Positions 1 through 8,887 of a DNA stretch of 56,352 nt are shown here, one piece after another. Each line of letters opens with the position of its first letter. Position 1 is the stretch's first letter. Origin of the DNA: CAZFER01 sp964517495 (GTDB taxonomy: Bacteria > Hinthialibacterota > Hinthialibacteria > Hinthialibacterales > Hinthialibacteraceae). Location of the stretch: the NCBI GenBank assembly GCA_964517495.1, contig CAZFER010000038.1:1-56352 (forward strand). The letters run 5' to 3'. A program made the translations under genes and the position numbers. The notes under the pieces were generated by a model. That model did no database searches, was not told the origin of the DNA, and worked only from the letters and a program-made list of their open reading frames with translations.

Positions 1-58
1 GTAAACGACACGGCTTTTAACCCACCCTACCGTTAAAACACCATGAGGAGCGAAGCCC

Positions 59-3000
59 ATGCATCATTTTGTTAAACACATCAATCTGTTTATTGTAATC
101 TCTCTATGTATGCTTTCCACTGTGGATGATATCCATGCGGCCCAGGCTGAGGCAAGCCGACGCATGCCTGATGCCTACCAGCCCGGCACAGAACTAACTG
201 TTACGATTGCTATCGATGTTGACCCTGATGATGCGCCCTATGGCGTGATTATTACTGAAACCATTCCAGCCGGTTTGGAATTCGTATCCTCCTCCCCTGC
301 GCCGAATATTCCGTTCAATCCTGGCAGCCGTCAGGTGAAGTGGCTGCTTTATAACGATGCAGGGCTTCCCTCTCAACATGTATCATATACGCTTCGCATA
401 CCTTCAAATGAAGTCCAAACCAAACACTTTTTCGGCACCATCACTTATGCTCATCATAATGATGTCACCGTCACCAAAGATATTACTGGAGATTTAAGCA
501 TTATCCGTGAACTTCCCACGCCGACTCCGACTAACACCCCGACGTCAACATCCACGCCAACACAAACACCAACCCCAATACCCACACAAACACCAACCAA
601 TACGCCAACTATAACACCAACGTTTACTCATACACCAACGGCCACCTATACCTCTACACCAACCCCAACAGAGACGCCGCTTCCCACCCAAACGCCGACC
701 AATACGCCAACGGTTACTCCCACACCGACTCATACACCGACGGTAACCCATACGTCTACATCAACCCCAACAGAGACGCCGCTTCCCACCCAAACGCCGA
801 CCAATACGCCAACAGTTACCCCTACGCCGACTCATACATCAACATCAACACCGCTCCCCACATCGACACCGACTATGACACCACTGCCATCGGATACCCC
901 AATCCCTACGAATACGGCGACTCCCACTCCGACAATAACGCCAACCATGACTCACACGGCAACTCAAACACCCACGCAAACGCCACTGCCAACGGCGACC
1001 TCTTTGCCAACTGATACTCCAACGCCGACCGTTACGCCAATACCAACCGATACCCCCACGGTTACCCCTCAGCCGACTCAAACACCGACGCCCACGCCTT
1101 CACCCATTCCAACTGATGCGCCTTCACCCACGTCAACTCCCACACCGGAGGATACTCCCACACCTGAGCCAACCCTGGAGCCGGTGGTTGAGCATCAATG
1201 TTCAGAGCATTTCGAATTACAGGATTTGGTTGAAATCCCCTTGCCGGATCATTCCAAAGGCCTGGTGGCCAAAGACTTTAACATGGATGGCTATGCGGAC
1301 CTTGCTCTTACCATTCCATCTGAACCTGAACTGTTGACCTATTTTTCTACCGGTGATATAAATCAGCCGTTTGTCTCTCAAAACTATCCATTGGATTTCG
1401 AACCTGAGTTTTTAACCGCTGGTGACCTTAACGGCGATGGTGCAACGGATTTGTGCGTGCTTTCTTTATTGGATGCCATGCTAGAAATCATGCTCAACAA
1501 TGGTTCCGGTGGATTTGAACAAACGCTGAATATTGAAATAGAATTTTACCCCACCAGCCAAATGTCGCAGGCCAAGGTAAGCCCCTTTGTTTGCACGGAT
1601 ACCGATCATGATGGACGTGATGAACTCTATTTAATCCAACCCAAAGCGGGTTGGTTTGACGCCGTCCATCAAATCACCCTGAACGAGACCGCCACGGATT
1701 ATGAGGTGGAGGAATTCAGCATCGAAGGCATCGAAAACCGTGATTTCCACGCTCTGCAATTCATTGACTTTGACAACGATCAACAAAAAGAACTGCTGGT
1801 GCTGAGCTATCAAAATCCGGGATTATACGTATGCGATAGAACCGAGAACAACCAGTATTCGATGTCCATCGAATTCAGCCTGGAAAGCCCCATATCTGGT
1901 GAAAACGTGGTAGGCCTGACCGTCAGCGACATCGACGCCAACGGCAAGGATGACCTTATGCTGGTGCAACGATTGGGAACCATGCGGCTATACCGCAAAC
2001 AGGGCGAGCGGATCGTGGAAACGCTTCTCTCCAACCTGGGCGATGACGCCAACCACGACGCCCTTGCCGCTGTGGATTTGGATCGCGACGACGCCAAGGA
2101 CCTGGTGGTGCTCAGCCGCCATAAATTCACATCCAGCGATACTCCCACCAACACAGGCACGTTTGATGAAGTCAGCATTCTATGCGGCCAGAGCCTGGGC
2201 ACCTTTGACAGCTCGGTATCGTTCCCCACGATATATGATTATGGCCTTTATTCCGAACTCAGCCTGGGCATTCTTGATCTAAACCATGATGGGTGGCAGG
2301 ATATCGCCTTTGTGGATAACTATGGGGATAATTACGGGCAGAATCCCTCCATCAAGTTAATGCTGAACGACCATGAAACCATCGCGCCTCAAACCGTGAA
2401 CCTCAGCGAATTAACCTCCCAACCAGTGAATGGTTTTGAGCCGGTTGATTCCGTCACCATCGGACAGGTTCCCCTCGATAACACGTTTGAGAATGCCACT
2501 GATGGCGAAGGCCTGATTGTCACCCTGCATCCTGGTGAAGGGGTATTCCTCATGCTGGATCACCCCATTGACGTAAAAACCAAAAAGATGCAGATCTCCG
2601 CCTCGGTGCGCAGCGATTCTGCGGATATCAACACTGCGCTGGTAGCGTTGGCCTATCCCATCGACAACAGCCTTAGTTACTTGCAATGGATGACCAACCG
2701 CCAACCCAACCATTGGCGGCGTATGTCATTAATGTATGATGCGCCTGTCAACCAAATCTATCCCGCCATGCAGCTGACTTTGCCCTCCAACTCAGCAGAC
2801 AACCAGGTCACGGTCTATATCGATAATGTTGTAGCGGAACGCTATGTTTCCAGCGAAAAAGCCATTGTGTCAATGAAGACGGATACCACGTTTGATAGCC
2901 TCACCCCGTCACTCGAGGGAATGAATCCCAACCTGATTCTTCCCCCCGATGGCGCCCAAACTGGTGAGGTAAAACTAACCGAAGGCGTGCAGGGACAAGG

Positions 3001-3343
3001 CATCGAACTGGCGCTAACACCTGATAAGCTGTTATCCAACATCGCTGTGAATGGAGAAGCGATCCCATCGCTGCCGGCACAGGTCTTCGCCAGTGTAATG
3101 GCAAAACGCAGCAACGCCGTGGGGGGGATGTTCGCTTTCGCCGTGGTGACAGGGGAGCAGACTCTCATTCACTATCGTCATACCAATCATCTATCCGATG
3201 AGGAATACCAGCGTATTGTGCTTGGCGGTCAGTTTCAATCCAGTACGGTCAATCCCAGCCCTATCACCGTTATTCAACTCAGCGGCCCTGATATTACTGG
3301 CAGTATCTTGCTGGATAATCTGAATTTGTATCGGAAAGAATGA
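59..3343 (+). CDS. Secreted surface protein: DUF11-like domain, Thr/Pro linker, seven FG-GAP blades, two C-terminal modules
   Basis: A 1094-residue exported protein. An N-terminal signal peptide runs to about residue 27. Residues 30-150 look like a DUF11-type Ig-like domain, followed by a Thr/Pro-rich linker (about 153-375) made of TPTP/TNTPT units. About 385-775 hold seven FG-GAP/VCBS-like repeats, each with an Asp-rich loop (for example DFNMDGYADL, DLNGDGATDL, DTDHDGRDEL, DIDANGKDDL, DLNHDGWQDI), which suggests a calcium-binding seven-bladed beta-propeller. The tail (about 795-1094) has two copies of a beta-rich module ending in IDNV and LDNL motifs; the same module recurs in the proteins at 28314-30452 and 39688-41037. 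The start is supported by GAGGAG nine bases upstream. No cell-wall sorting signal or membrane anchor is visible, so the protein is probably secreted or held by the propeller or modules. The ligand is unknown; an adhesin or glycan-binding role is inference. Confidence 0.85.
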   Translation: MHHFVKHINLFIVISLCMLSTVDDIHAAQAEASRRMPDAYQPGTELTVTIAIDVDPDDAPYGVIITETIPAGLEFVSSSPAPNIPFNPGSRQVKWLLYNDAGLPSQHVSYTLRIPSNEVQTKHFFGTITYAHHNDVTVTKDITGDLSIIRELPTPTPTNTPTSTSTPTQTPTPIPTQTPTNTPTITPTFTHTPTATYTSTPTPTETPLPTQTPTNTPTVTPTPTHTPTVTHTSTSTPTETPLPTQTPTNTPTVTPTPTHTSTSTPLPTSTPTMTPLPSDTPIPTNTATPTPTITPTMTHTATQTPTQTPLPTATSLPTDTPTPTVTPIPTDTPTVTPQPTQTPTPTPSPIPTDAPSPTSTPTPEDTPTPEPTLEPVVEHQCSEHFELQDLVEIPLPDHSKGLVAKDFNMDGYADLALTIPSEPELLTYFSTGDINQPFVSQNYPLDFEPEFLTAGDLNGDGATDLCVLSLLDAMLEIMLNNGSGGFEQTLNIEIEFYPTSQMSQAKVSPFVCTDTDHDGRDELYLIQPKAGWFDAVHQITLNETATDYEVEEFSIEGIENRDFHALQFIDFDNDQQKELLVLSYQNPGLYVCDRTENNQYSMSIEFSLESPISGENVVGLTVSDIDANGKDDLMLVQRLGTMRLYRKQGERIVETLLSNLGDDANHDALAAVDLDRDDAKDLVVLSRHKFTSSDTPTNTGTFDEVSILCGQSLGTFDSSVSFPTIYDYGLYSELSLGILDLNHDGWQDIAFVDNYGDNYGQNPSIKLMLNDHETIAPQTVNLSELTSQPVNGFEPVDSVTIGQVPLDNTFENATDGEGLIVTLHPGEGVFLMLDHPIDVKTKKMQISASVRSDSADINTALVALAYPIDNSLSYLQWMTNRQPNHWRRMSLMYDAPVNQIYPAMQLTLPSNSADNQVTVYIDNVVAERYVSSEKAIVSMKTDTTFDSLTPSLEGMNPNLILPPDGAQTGEVKLTEGVQGQGIELALTPDKLLSNIAVNGEAIPSLPAQVFASVMAKRSNAVGGMFAFAVVTGEQTLIHYRHTNHLSDEEYQRIVLGGQFQSSTVNPSPITVIQLSGPDITGSILLDNLNLYRKE
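559..837 (+). repeat. 102-bp-period tandem repeat encoding the Thr/Pro linker
   Basis: Three successive copies with a 102-bp period (34 codons) lie inside the linker of the first gene: about 559-660 (degenerate), 661-762 and 763-837 (partial). The anchor ACCAATACGCC falls at 596, 698 and 800. Copies two and three are almost identical over their first 70 bases, which indicates recent in-frame duplication. Because the period is a multiple of three, expansion or contraction would only change linker length. Confidence 0.8.
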
Positions 3344-3368
3344 GATGTACTTCTACTTCGACAGCCGG

Positions 3369-4513
3369 TCAGGTTAGGAGGTACCCTATTTTTTTCAGGG
3401 CGGTTTGAAAGGATTTTAAATTCTTCTTTTGTACCACCAATTTATCTGTTTCAAGCAACCAGCAGTATCGTTTTGTGCGGGAGTTATGTGCGAGCAGTTT
3501 AGCGGTTGAAGCATCATTGACTTTAAAGATCAGGGCTTCCTCCGGTTCGCTGAACAAGCCCATCTTTTTTTCGATGTCTTGCAGAAAGATTTCAACCCCT
3601 TCCGGAATGCCGGTGGTGGAATGTTTGGATAAAAAATTCCGAATATCCTGAATGGAGCCGCCTTTCTCGATATAATCGAGGATGGGTTTCTGATCCATGA
3701 TCCACTTGTAATCGCCCTTCTGCGAGGCGAGCATTTCCAAAAAATGATAAGCATGATCGTAGTTTTCCGGTTTACCGACATATATAATTTCATGATTGGG
3801 CAACACTTTCAGGGTTCGTGGGTCTTCCATTTCAGGTGGTTCATATTGTTCCGACTTACCCAAACAATAGGCACCTAATGCATTCAACCGTACATACTGC
3901 AAGCCATCATAGCGGCTGCAGAATTCCATCTGCTCCGTCCCCCAGTAACCATCAAATTCAGGCCAAAGCCTGTGCGGATAGACGTATGCCACATCAACCA
4001 AACCGAAGGTGGCCAATGTTTCAAACAGAAAAGCCCGTAAATATTGTTTGTTAATAATTTCCAATTTTCAGGCAATTCGGATTCTGTTTTTAATTCGACC
4101 ATTTTGGGTGCGGGAAGTAAACGTTTTAACGGTACCTTTAATTCAGCGGGTATTCGTAAATCATTCAGATAATGCTGATTGGTTATAAAAGCATAAACTA
4201 ACGATTTTCTCTCATAACCTTTTGTTATCAAAGGAAATTCTCTTTGGTATCTGGCAGTAAACGTATCGGGGTTACTAAAACCATGATGGATAATATCGGC
4301 AAGAAGAAGTTTTTCATCAGACGAGAGAAAATCAATTGCTTTGGCCGTTTCGTTAATCAGAAAATCATGAAGACTGTTCATCAAATCTTCTTTTCGAGTG
4401 ATATATTGTCCACATCGAAAACGGCTGACGAATGATTTTAATTCACTGCTCCTTAAATGTTCCAACGAATCTTTTAGAAAAAATTCCATTTTATTGTGAT
4501 TCCTCTTTTCCAT
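3369..4513 (-). pseudogene. Frameshifted gene with XPB/Ssl2-type helicase-associated (Helicase_C_3-like) domain
   Basis: Two overlapping minus-strand reading frames (4513 to about 4066, and about 4064 to 3369) make sense only as one protein of about 380 residues. The first frame becomes unconvincing sequence after SELPEN, while the second has a TGA just upstream of its TTG. Restoring one A in the AAAA run at about 4065-4069 joins them cleanly. The downstream part reads VRLNALGAYCLG, then PNHEIIYV, then a segment with IEKGGSIQDIRNFLSKHS and IPEGVEIFL. This order resembles the XPB/Ssl2 N-terminal-like domain found in helicase-associated proteins: TPLG..LLG, PN.E..V, then G-x-x-I-x-x-FL-x-x-HS and P-x-V-x-x-x-L. 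No helicase motor is present. The first start has AAGGAAG upstream. A sequencing error is as likely as true decay. The family call is moderate confidence. Confidence 0.6.
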
Positions 4514-4660
4514 TCTTCCTTATGTTTAAATATTGACACTATCGGGTCGTTTGAGTTAAAAACATTAACATATACACCAGGATTCAATAAATGTATCATG
4601 CAGTGATAGTATCAAGAAATTCCATTTTAATGTATAGGTAAACAAAAAGGAGAAAATGAG

Positions 4661-5437
4661 ATGAAAAAGCAGTTTAGTTTTATGTTATCCGTTTTATTGC
4701 TGGCCGGATTGGTGATGGTGGTTAATGCATCGGAAACCAAGGATAAGGCGAATAAATGGATAAAGAAAGGGTATGAACCCTTGTTTACGGGGAAAGACCT
4801 GAGTCACTGGAAGATTCCCAATGGTGATAACGGCCATTGGAAAGTGGTGGATGGGGTGATCGATTATGACGCCCGCTCAGAAGCCAAAGGCGACAAAAAC
4901 CTTTGGACCAAGGAATCGTTTGAAGATTTTAAACTGCATGTGGAATGGCGTTTCAAACGCACCTCCGGATTATATTCAATGCCCACTATTCTTCCCGATG
5001 GCTCGTATAAAACCGATGAAAACGGCAAGCGAATTATTACCCCCACCCCAAACGCCGATTCAGGGATTTACTTACGAGGGACCTCAAAAACTCAGATCAA
5101 TATCTGGTGCTGGCCGGTTGGCTCCGGCGAAATGTGGGGTGTGCGCAACGATCAAAGCCTTACTCCAAAACAACGCGCTGCGGCGGTTCCCAAAGTGAAA
5201 GCGGATAACCCGGTGGGTGAGTGGAACGCTTTTGATATCACCATGAAGGGAAACCGGGTGACGGTCAAACTCAACGGCAAACTGGTGATCGACAACGCCA
5301 AAGTGCCGGATGTACCTGAGGAAGGTCCTATCGCTCTCCAGCATCATGGCGGGTTCAACGAAAAAACGGGTGAATATAGCCCGGCATCCAGCCTAATCCA
5401 ATTTCGTAATATCTACATTAAGCCGTTGGAGAAGTAA
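4661..5437 (+). CDS. Exported DUF1080 (3-keto-disaccharide hydrolase-like) protein
   Basis: 258 residues with a signal peptide (cleavage near residue 23, after VNAS) and a single DUF1080 domain. The family signature starts at YEPLFTGKDLSHWK and continues with VVDGVIDYDARS, LWTKESFEDFKLHVEWRFK, SGIYLRG and W.PVGSGEMWG, ending in QFRNIYIKPL. DUF1080 proteins adopt a concanavalin-like fold; some are 3-keto-glycoside hydrolases or carbohydrate-binding proteins of planctomycete-like bacteria. The start is fixed by AAAGGAGA eight bases upstream. It stands alone, followed by two hairpin-forming repeats. The exact substrate cannot be read from sequence. Confidence 0.9.
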   Translation: MKKQFSFMLSVLLLAGLVMVVNASETKDKANKWIKKGYEPLFTGKDLSHWKIPNGDNGHWKVVDGVIDYDARSEAKGDKNLWTKESFEDFKLHVEWRFKRTSGLYSMPTILPDGSYKTDENGKRIITPTPNADSGIYLRGTSKTQINIWCWPVGSGEMWGVRNDQSLTPKQRAAAVPKVKADNPVGEWNAFDITMKGNRVTVKLNGKLVIDNAKVPDVPEEGPIALQHHGGFNEKTGEYSPASSLIQFRNIYIKPLEK

Positions 5438-5460
5438 TGGGTTTGCCGAACCATAACAGA

Positions 5461-5482
5461 GGGCGAACACATAGGTTCGCCC
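5461..5482. repeat. Perfect 8-bp-stem hairpin, GGGCGAAC/GTTCGCCC
   Basis: GGGCGAAC at 5461-5468, a six-base ACATAG loop and GTTCGCCC at 5475-5482 make a perfect stem 23 bases after the DUF1080 stop. There is no U-run, so it is not a classic intrinsic terminator. From memory, this short palindrome is a recurrent intergenic element in several bacterial lineages; a search would settle that. Confidence 0.7.
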
Positions 5483-5522
5483 CCAATGTCATTAACTTAA
5501 GATCAAATTGGTTCGTTGAATA

Positions 5523-5587
5523 GGGAGGGCGAGACTCCCGCCGAGCCGTTTCCACGTATAACGGCTTGGTGGGAACCTCGCCCTCCC
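5523..5587. repeat. 65-bp imperfect inverted repeat, REP/MITE-like
   Basis: Arms 5523-5550 and 5560-5587 match at 24 of 28 positions around a nine-base loop. Two of the four differences would be G-U wobbles in RNA. The GGGAGGGCGAG...CTCGCCCTCCC ends are much more GC-rich than the flanks. It has the size and symmetry of a REP-type or small non-autonomous element. No transposase lies nearby and no target duplication is obvious. Confidence 0.7.
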
Positions 5588-5844
5588 TGGGTGGCTGGGA
5601 TGTTACAATTAATTTTCTCGAAGTATGCCCCTGAGGAAATTCACTCATTATCCACTATAATTCCTCAAACTCTCTGTATTTTGAATCGATCTTAAAATAG
5701 CCATTGAAAAGAAATTGTATCGATACATTATAAAAAAGCATTCAACGGGGATATCATCCCAACTGTTTCTTTCAGTCGTTCTTCTGGTATCCTCTTGGAT
5801 TATGGTGAGGTTTTCTGCTCATCGTGTGAAAAGCTTGAGTTGCC

Positions 5845-6594
5845 ATGGATTGGATAGTCATGAAAAATTTGAGAAAGAAAGATAATCATAATCTGATGAA
5901 TAATTTACTGAATGGGGATAAAAATGAAGAGTTGGCCCATCGGCAGTATCTTATTGACTTTATGGGGATTGATGATATTTGGCGGGTGTTTCGCATCATG
6001 GCGGAGTTTGCGGAATCGTTTGAAACGCTCGCTCAACTGCCGGATTCGGTGACTATATTTGGCTCTGCGCGCACACCGGCAGGGCATCCTTTATACGAAG
6101 ATGCCCGCAAGTTGGGAGCCTTGATCGCCCAGGAAGGATTCGCCACCGTAACCGGTGGCGGCCCAGGGATTATGGAAGCGGCCAACCGGGGGGCGTATGA
6201 ATCGGATGGCATCTCTGTCGGATTGAACATCGAACTTCCGCTTGAACAAGCCCCCAATCCTTATATCACCACCGGTTTGGATTTCCGCTATTTCTTTGTT
6301 CGAAAAGTGATGCTGGTTAAATATTCGGTGGCCTTTATTATCTTTCCTGGCGGTTATGGCACAATGGATGAACTCTTTGAATCCCTAACCTTGATTCAAA
6401 CCTACCGGGTCCGTCGCTTCCCCATCATCCTCTACAAAAAGGACTATTGGGATGGATTATTAAAATGGCTCAACGAACGGATGCTGGAAGACAACAATAT
6501 CTCAACCAGTGATTTAAATTTGATCCAAACCACCGATTCGATAGAAGAAGCGATGGAGATGATCAAAAAATCAGAATTGATTGTAAAGGGGTGA
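5845..6594 (+). CDS. LOG family (TIGR00730) Rossmann-fold protein
   Basis: A lysine-decarboxylase-like/LOG family member. The hallmarks are GGGPGIMEAANRGA (nucleotide-binding loop) and PGGYGTMDEL, both needed in cytokinin riboside 5'-monophosphate phosphoribohydrolases. Bacterial members cleave AMP or related nucleotide monophosphates into base and ribose phosphate. An N-terminal extension of about 50 residues (RQYLIDFMGIDDIWRVFRIM) precedes SVTIFGSAR, as in the longer bacterial subgroup. The start is uncertain: ATGs at 5845, 5860 and 5896 are in frame and none has a strong ribosome-binding site. It is convergent with the NIF3 gene; the 118-base gap holds no clear terminator. Confidence 0.9.
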   Translation: MDWIVMKNLRKKDNHNLMNNLLNGDKNEELAHRQYLIDFMGIDDIWRVFRIMAEFAESFETLAQLPDSVTIFGSARTPAGHPLYEDARKLGALIAQEGFATVTGGGPGIMEAANRGAYESDGISVGLNIELPLEQAPNPYITTGLDFRYFFVRKVMLVKYSVAFIIFPGGYGTMDELFESLTLIQTYRVRRFPIILYKKDYWDGLLKWLNERMLEDNNISTSDLNLIQTTDSIEEAMEMIKKSELIVKG

Positions 6595-6712
6595 AATAAG
6601 TTCGAAGGGTTGGCAATGCAAGAAAGAGTTAATGGATTCAATATAAAACAGGTAAAAAAATCCAAATAGAGCATTTAGCACGTGAACGGATGTTTTTTTT
6701 TTCATAAAATTA

Positions 6713-7792
6713 TCACCCCATCTCCATCCACTCCACATCATCCCCATATTTTGACAACAGTGGAATAGCAGCCTTAGGAAAACAGAATTCGCTTACCCCG
6801 TGGCCAACAGTGATGACATTCAGTTCATCCTCATTGGCTTCCCATAGCAAGTGGTAACCCATCTCGCCGGTGAGGTAGACGTCGACACCCAGGTTTTTTA
6901 CGATGGGCAGAAAATTGTTGCCGCTGCCGGTGGATAACGCAATGGTTTTGATTTTGCGTTTGGTGTCGGGACGCACACCTCCCAGTTCAGGTTTGCGGGG
7001 CAGGTTTTTAATTACGCGCTCTTGAAAGGCGTTCCAGCTGATTTTTTTGTCGAGTTCGCCTATCCACAGCGCCTGACTTAAATCGCGGAAATCTTCCAGT
7101 GGGTAAAGATCGTAGGCCGGTTCTTCGTACGGATGATGTTGAAACAAGGCGTTGACCACGCTCTGCTTTTTTGAGGCAGGCAAGACCATTTCAATGCGTT
7201 GTTCATCCTCGGTTTCAAATTGCCCTGCTTGTCCAGCGAATGGATTGCTGTGTTCCGAACCGCGAAAGGTCCCAAAGCCATGCAGGGTATACGAGCATTG
7301 GTCATACTCGCCAATAATTCCCGCGCCTGCTTCGGATAGGGCGCTGCGTAGGCGGTCGGTGTAATCCGGTGGGATAAAGGTCACCAACTTAAGTTGATCC
7401 GCTTGTGGTTTGGATGCCAATGGATGGCAGGATTTACACCCCAGTTTCTCAGCCCACCATTTGCCCATGCCTTGCGGATGTAAATCAAAATTGGTGTGTG
7501 CAGCATATAACGCTATATCGTCACGAATCAATTGGCGTACCAGGCGCTGGACGGGATTGTTTTCCAGCAGTGTTGAAACCGGCTTGAAAATAAGCGGATG
7601 ATGAGCCAAAATCAGTTCCGCCTTCTTTTGCTTTGCTTGCTTAACTAAATTACTCGACACTTCAAGGGATACCGCCACCCGTTTGATATCTTTATCACGA
7701 TCCCCGATTTGCAATCCTACTGGATCCCCCGGCAACGCCCATTCCTTCGGAATGGCTTTCTCGATTATCTTCACCAATGCGTTTAGTTTCAT
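6713..7792 (-). CDS. Nif3-like dinuclear metal centre protein (YqfO type)
   Basis: 359 residues of the NIF3/YbgI family. Metal-ligand motifs are AHHPLIF (H64, H65), HTNFD (H99, D103) and a C-terminal GHGVSEF. The middle insert (about 130-230) makes it the long YqfO form rather than the 250-residue YbgI form. The family is nearly universal and described as a GTP cyclohydrolase I type 2-like, hexameric metalloprotein whose physiological role is unsettled. I chose the ATG at 7792 rather than the in-frame TTG at 7804 because GGAGGT lies six bases upstream of that ATG. The gene stands alone. Confidence 0.92.
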   Translation of the reverse strand: MKLNALVKIIEKAIPKEWALPGDPVGLQIGDRDKDIKRVAVSLEVSSNLVKQAKQKKAELILAHHPLIFKPVSTLLENNPVQRLVRQLIRDDIALYAAHTNFDLHPQGMGKWWAEKLGCKSCHPLASKPQADQLKLVTFIPPDYTDRLRSALSEAGAGIIGEYDQCSYTLHGFGTFRGSEHSNPFAGQAGQFETEDEQRIEMVLPASKKQSVVNALFQHHPYEEPAYDLYPLEDFRDLSQALWIGELDKKISWNAFQERVIKNLPRKPELGGVRPDTKRKIKTIALSTGSGNNFLPIVKNLGVDVYLTGEMGYHLLWEANEDELNVITVGHGVSEFCFPKAAIPLLSKYGDDVEWMEMG

Positions 7793-7907
7793 GTATACCT
7801 CCAAAAATTACTTTAATTTCAATATATAATCCATTATAAGGAATGATCAAATCTTTTAAACGATTTAGGCAACTTAAATTATGGGGGATCGAAATAAGAG
7901 CACAGCC

Positions 7908-8747
7908 TTACAGCAGCGTGATCGGTTCCCAATTGGTTATTTTGTCAAACAACTGGTAGGGCAGGTGGCCCAGGTTGGGGTGGGTGGGCCTTTTTTCGTT
8001 TAACCGTTCAATGCGCTTAAACCATTCGTTTGATTCCAGCCCGAGCAACCACTTTTCCCAATCCTGTTGGGGTAGGTCTTCCACAATGCTTCCATGTTCA
8101 CGGTGGCGTGACAAATAAGCCCGAAACGCCTCGCGGCCATAGGCAAAATTTCCTGCTTTGTGGGTAAAAGGGCAATCCAACGTGACTTCTATATATGTGG
8201 GAGAGGGAATCGGCAATCTTTCACGGTTGTGTAAAAACAATCCACCCGCTGAGTGGTTAGAATCTTTTTTATAGACATATGCCTTGGCATCCGGATACCG
8301 TTCACGAAATTCACGCACCAAACTGGGCAGAGTCAAATTATCTTTCAGTCGGCAGGTTTCTTCAGGTGAAAAAAGCGGTTTAGGCGATTGCTCAGATATG
8401 GTGGGTTTGGTCACGCAATAGGTTAATGGAGGCAAAAAAATAACCGGTGATGCCACGATAGCCATGAAAATAATCGGTACCCCAAAGGGAAAATGAACAG
8501 CACCGATAATGACTCCAAACCAAATGGTTGATAATAGGGGAAAGGTTAAATCAGTGGTTAAGTTGGTACTTCGGGTTACTGCCTGTTGAAGATAGAAGGC
8601 TAAAAAACCCATCAAACCAGCAATAACCAGGATTTGTACACAAGAATACCAAATCTCGCCTCCCAGACTTACCAAAATAACGCTTATATCCAAGGGCGGT
8701 TGCTGTAACCAATAGACACAAAATACAATGAGTCCCAGCCCTATCAT
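7908..8747 (-). CDS. Uncharacterised membrane protein with C-terminal soluble domain shared with 23818-24705
   Basis: I do not recognise a named family. The first 120 residues contain about four hydrophobic segments, and the remainder is soluble, probably cytoplasmic. The soluble part holds F-x-x-RYPDAKAYVY, a His, LFLHNRER and YIEVTLDCP, which lines up with FPSASFYV, H, VLMHR and YEDITLEIP in the membrane protein at 23818-24705. The two appear to be distant paralogues with the same topology. The ATG at 8747 is preferred over the upstream TTG (8753). No strong ribosome-binding site is visible and no neighbour is co-directional. Confidence 0.65.
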   Translation of the reverse strand: MIGLGLIVFCVYWLQQPPLDISVILVSLGGEIWYSCVQILVIAGLMGFLAFYLQQAVTRSTNLTTDLTFPLLSTIWFGVIIGAVHFPFGVPIIFMAIVASPVIFLPPLTYCVTKPTISEQSPKPLFSPEETCRLKDNLTLPSLVREFRERYPDAKAYVYKKDSNHSAGGLFLHNRERLPIPSPTYIEVTLDCPFTHKAGNFAYGREAFRAYLSRHREHGSIVEDLPQQDWEKWLLGLESNEWFKRIERLNEKRPTHPNLGHLPYQLFDKITNWEPITLL

Positions 8748-8887
8748 AACCAATTATAACCCATTAAAAATATCTTAGTCCCACTATTATAAACACATCG
8801 TATTTGATATGTTATGGTTTTCGACATTAATTAACGCCAGATTAAGCCAATTACTATTTTATCGTAATCGATTTTGGGAGAAAAACA

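Larger units (their letters stand above)
5438..5844. other. 407-base intergenic region with two hairpin elements
   Basis: No convincing gene lies here. The first 150 bases hold two inverted-repeat elements (5461-5482 and 5523-5587, listed separately). The remaining AT-rich stretch, about 5590-5844, shows nothing I can name beyond a presumed promoter region for the LOG-family gene. Confidence 0.6.

Noticed and set aside
515..1180. Repetitive C/A-rich DNA that could pass for a CRISPR or microsatellite array
   Set aside because: Repeats are in frame, encode a Thr/Pro linker inside a long gene and have no spacer pattern.
4060..4072. Programmed -1 frameshift joining the two halves of the helicase-associated-domain gene
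   Set aside because: The zero-frame codons at the junction (GAA AAT TGG) do not form a slippery X-XXY-YYZ heptamer and no downstream stem is evident; mutation or sequencing error is simpler.
5523..5587. Insertion sequence ends
   Set aside because: No transposase frame between or beside the arms and no flanking target duplication seen.
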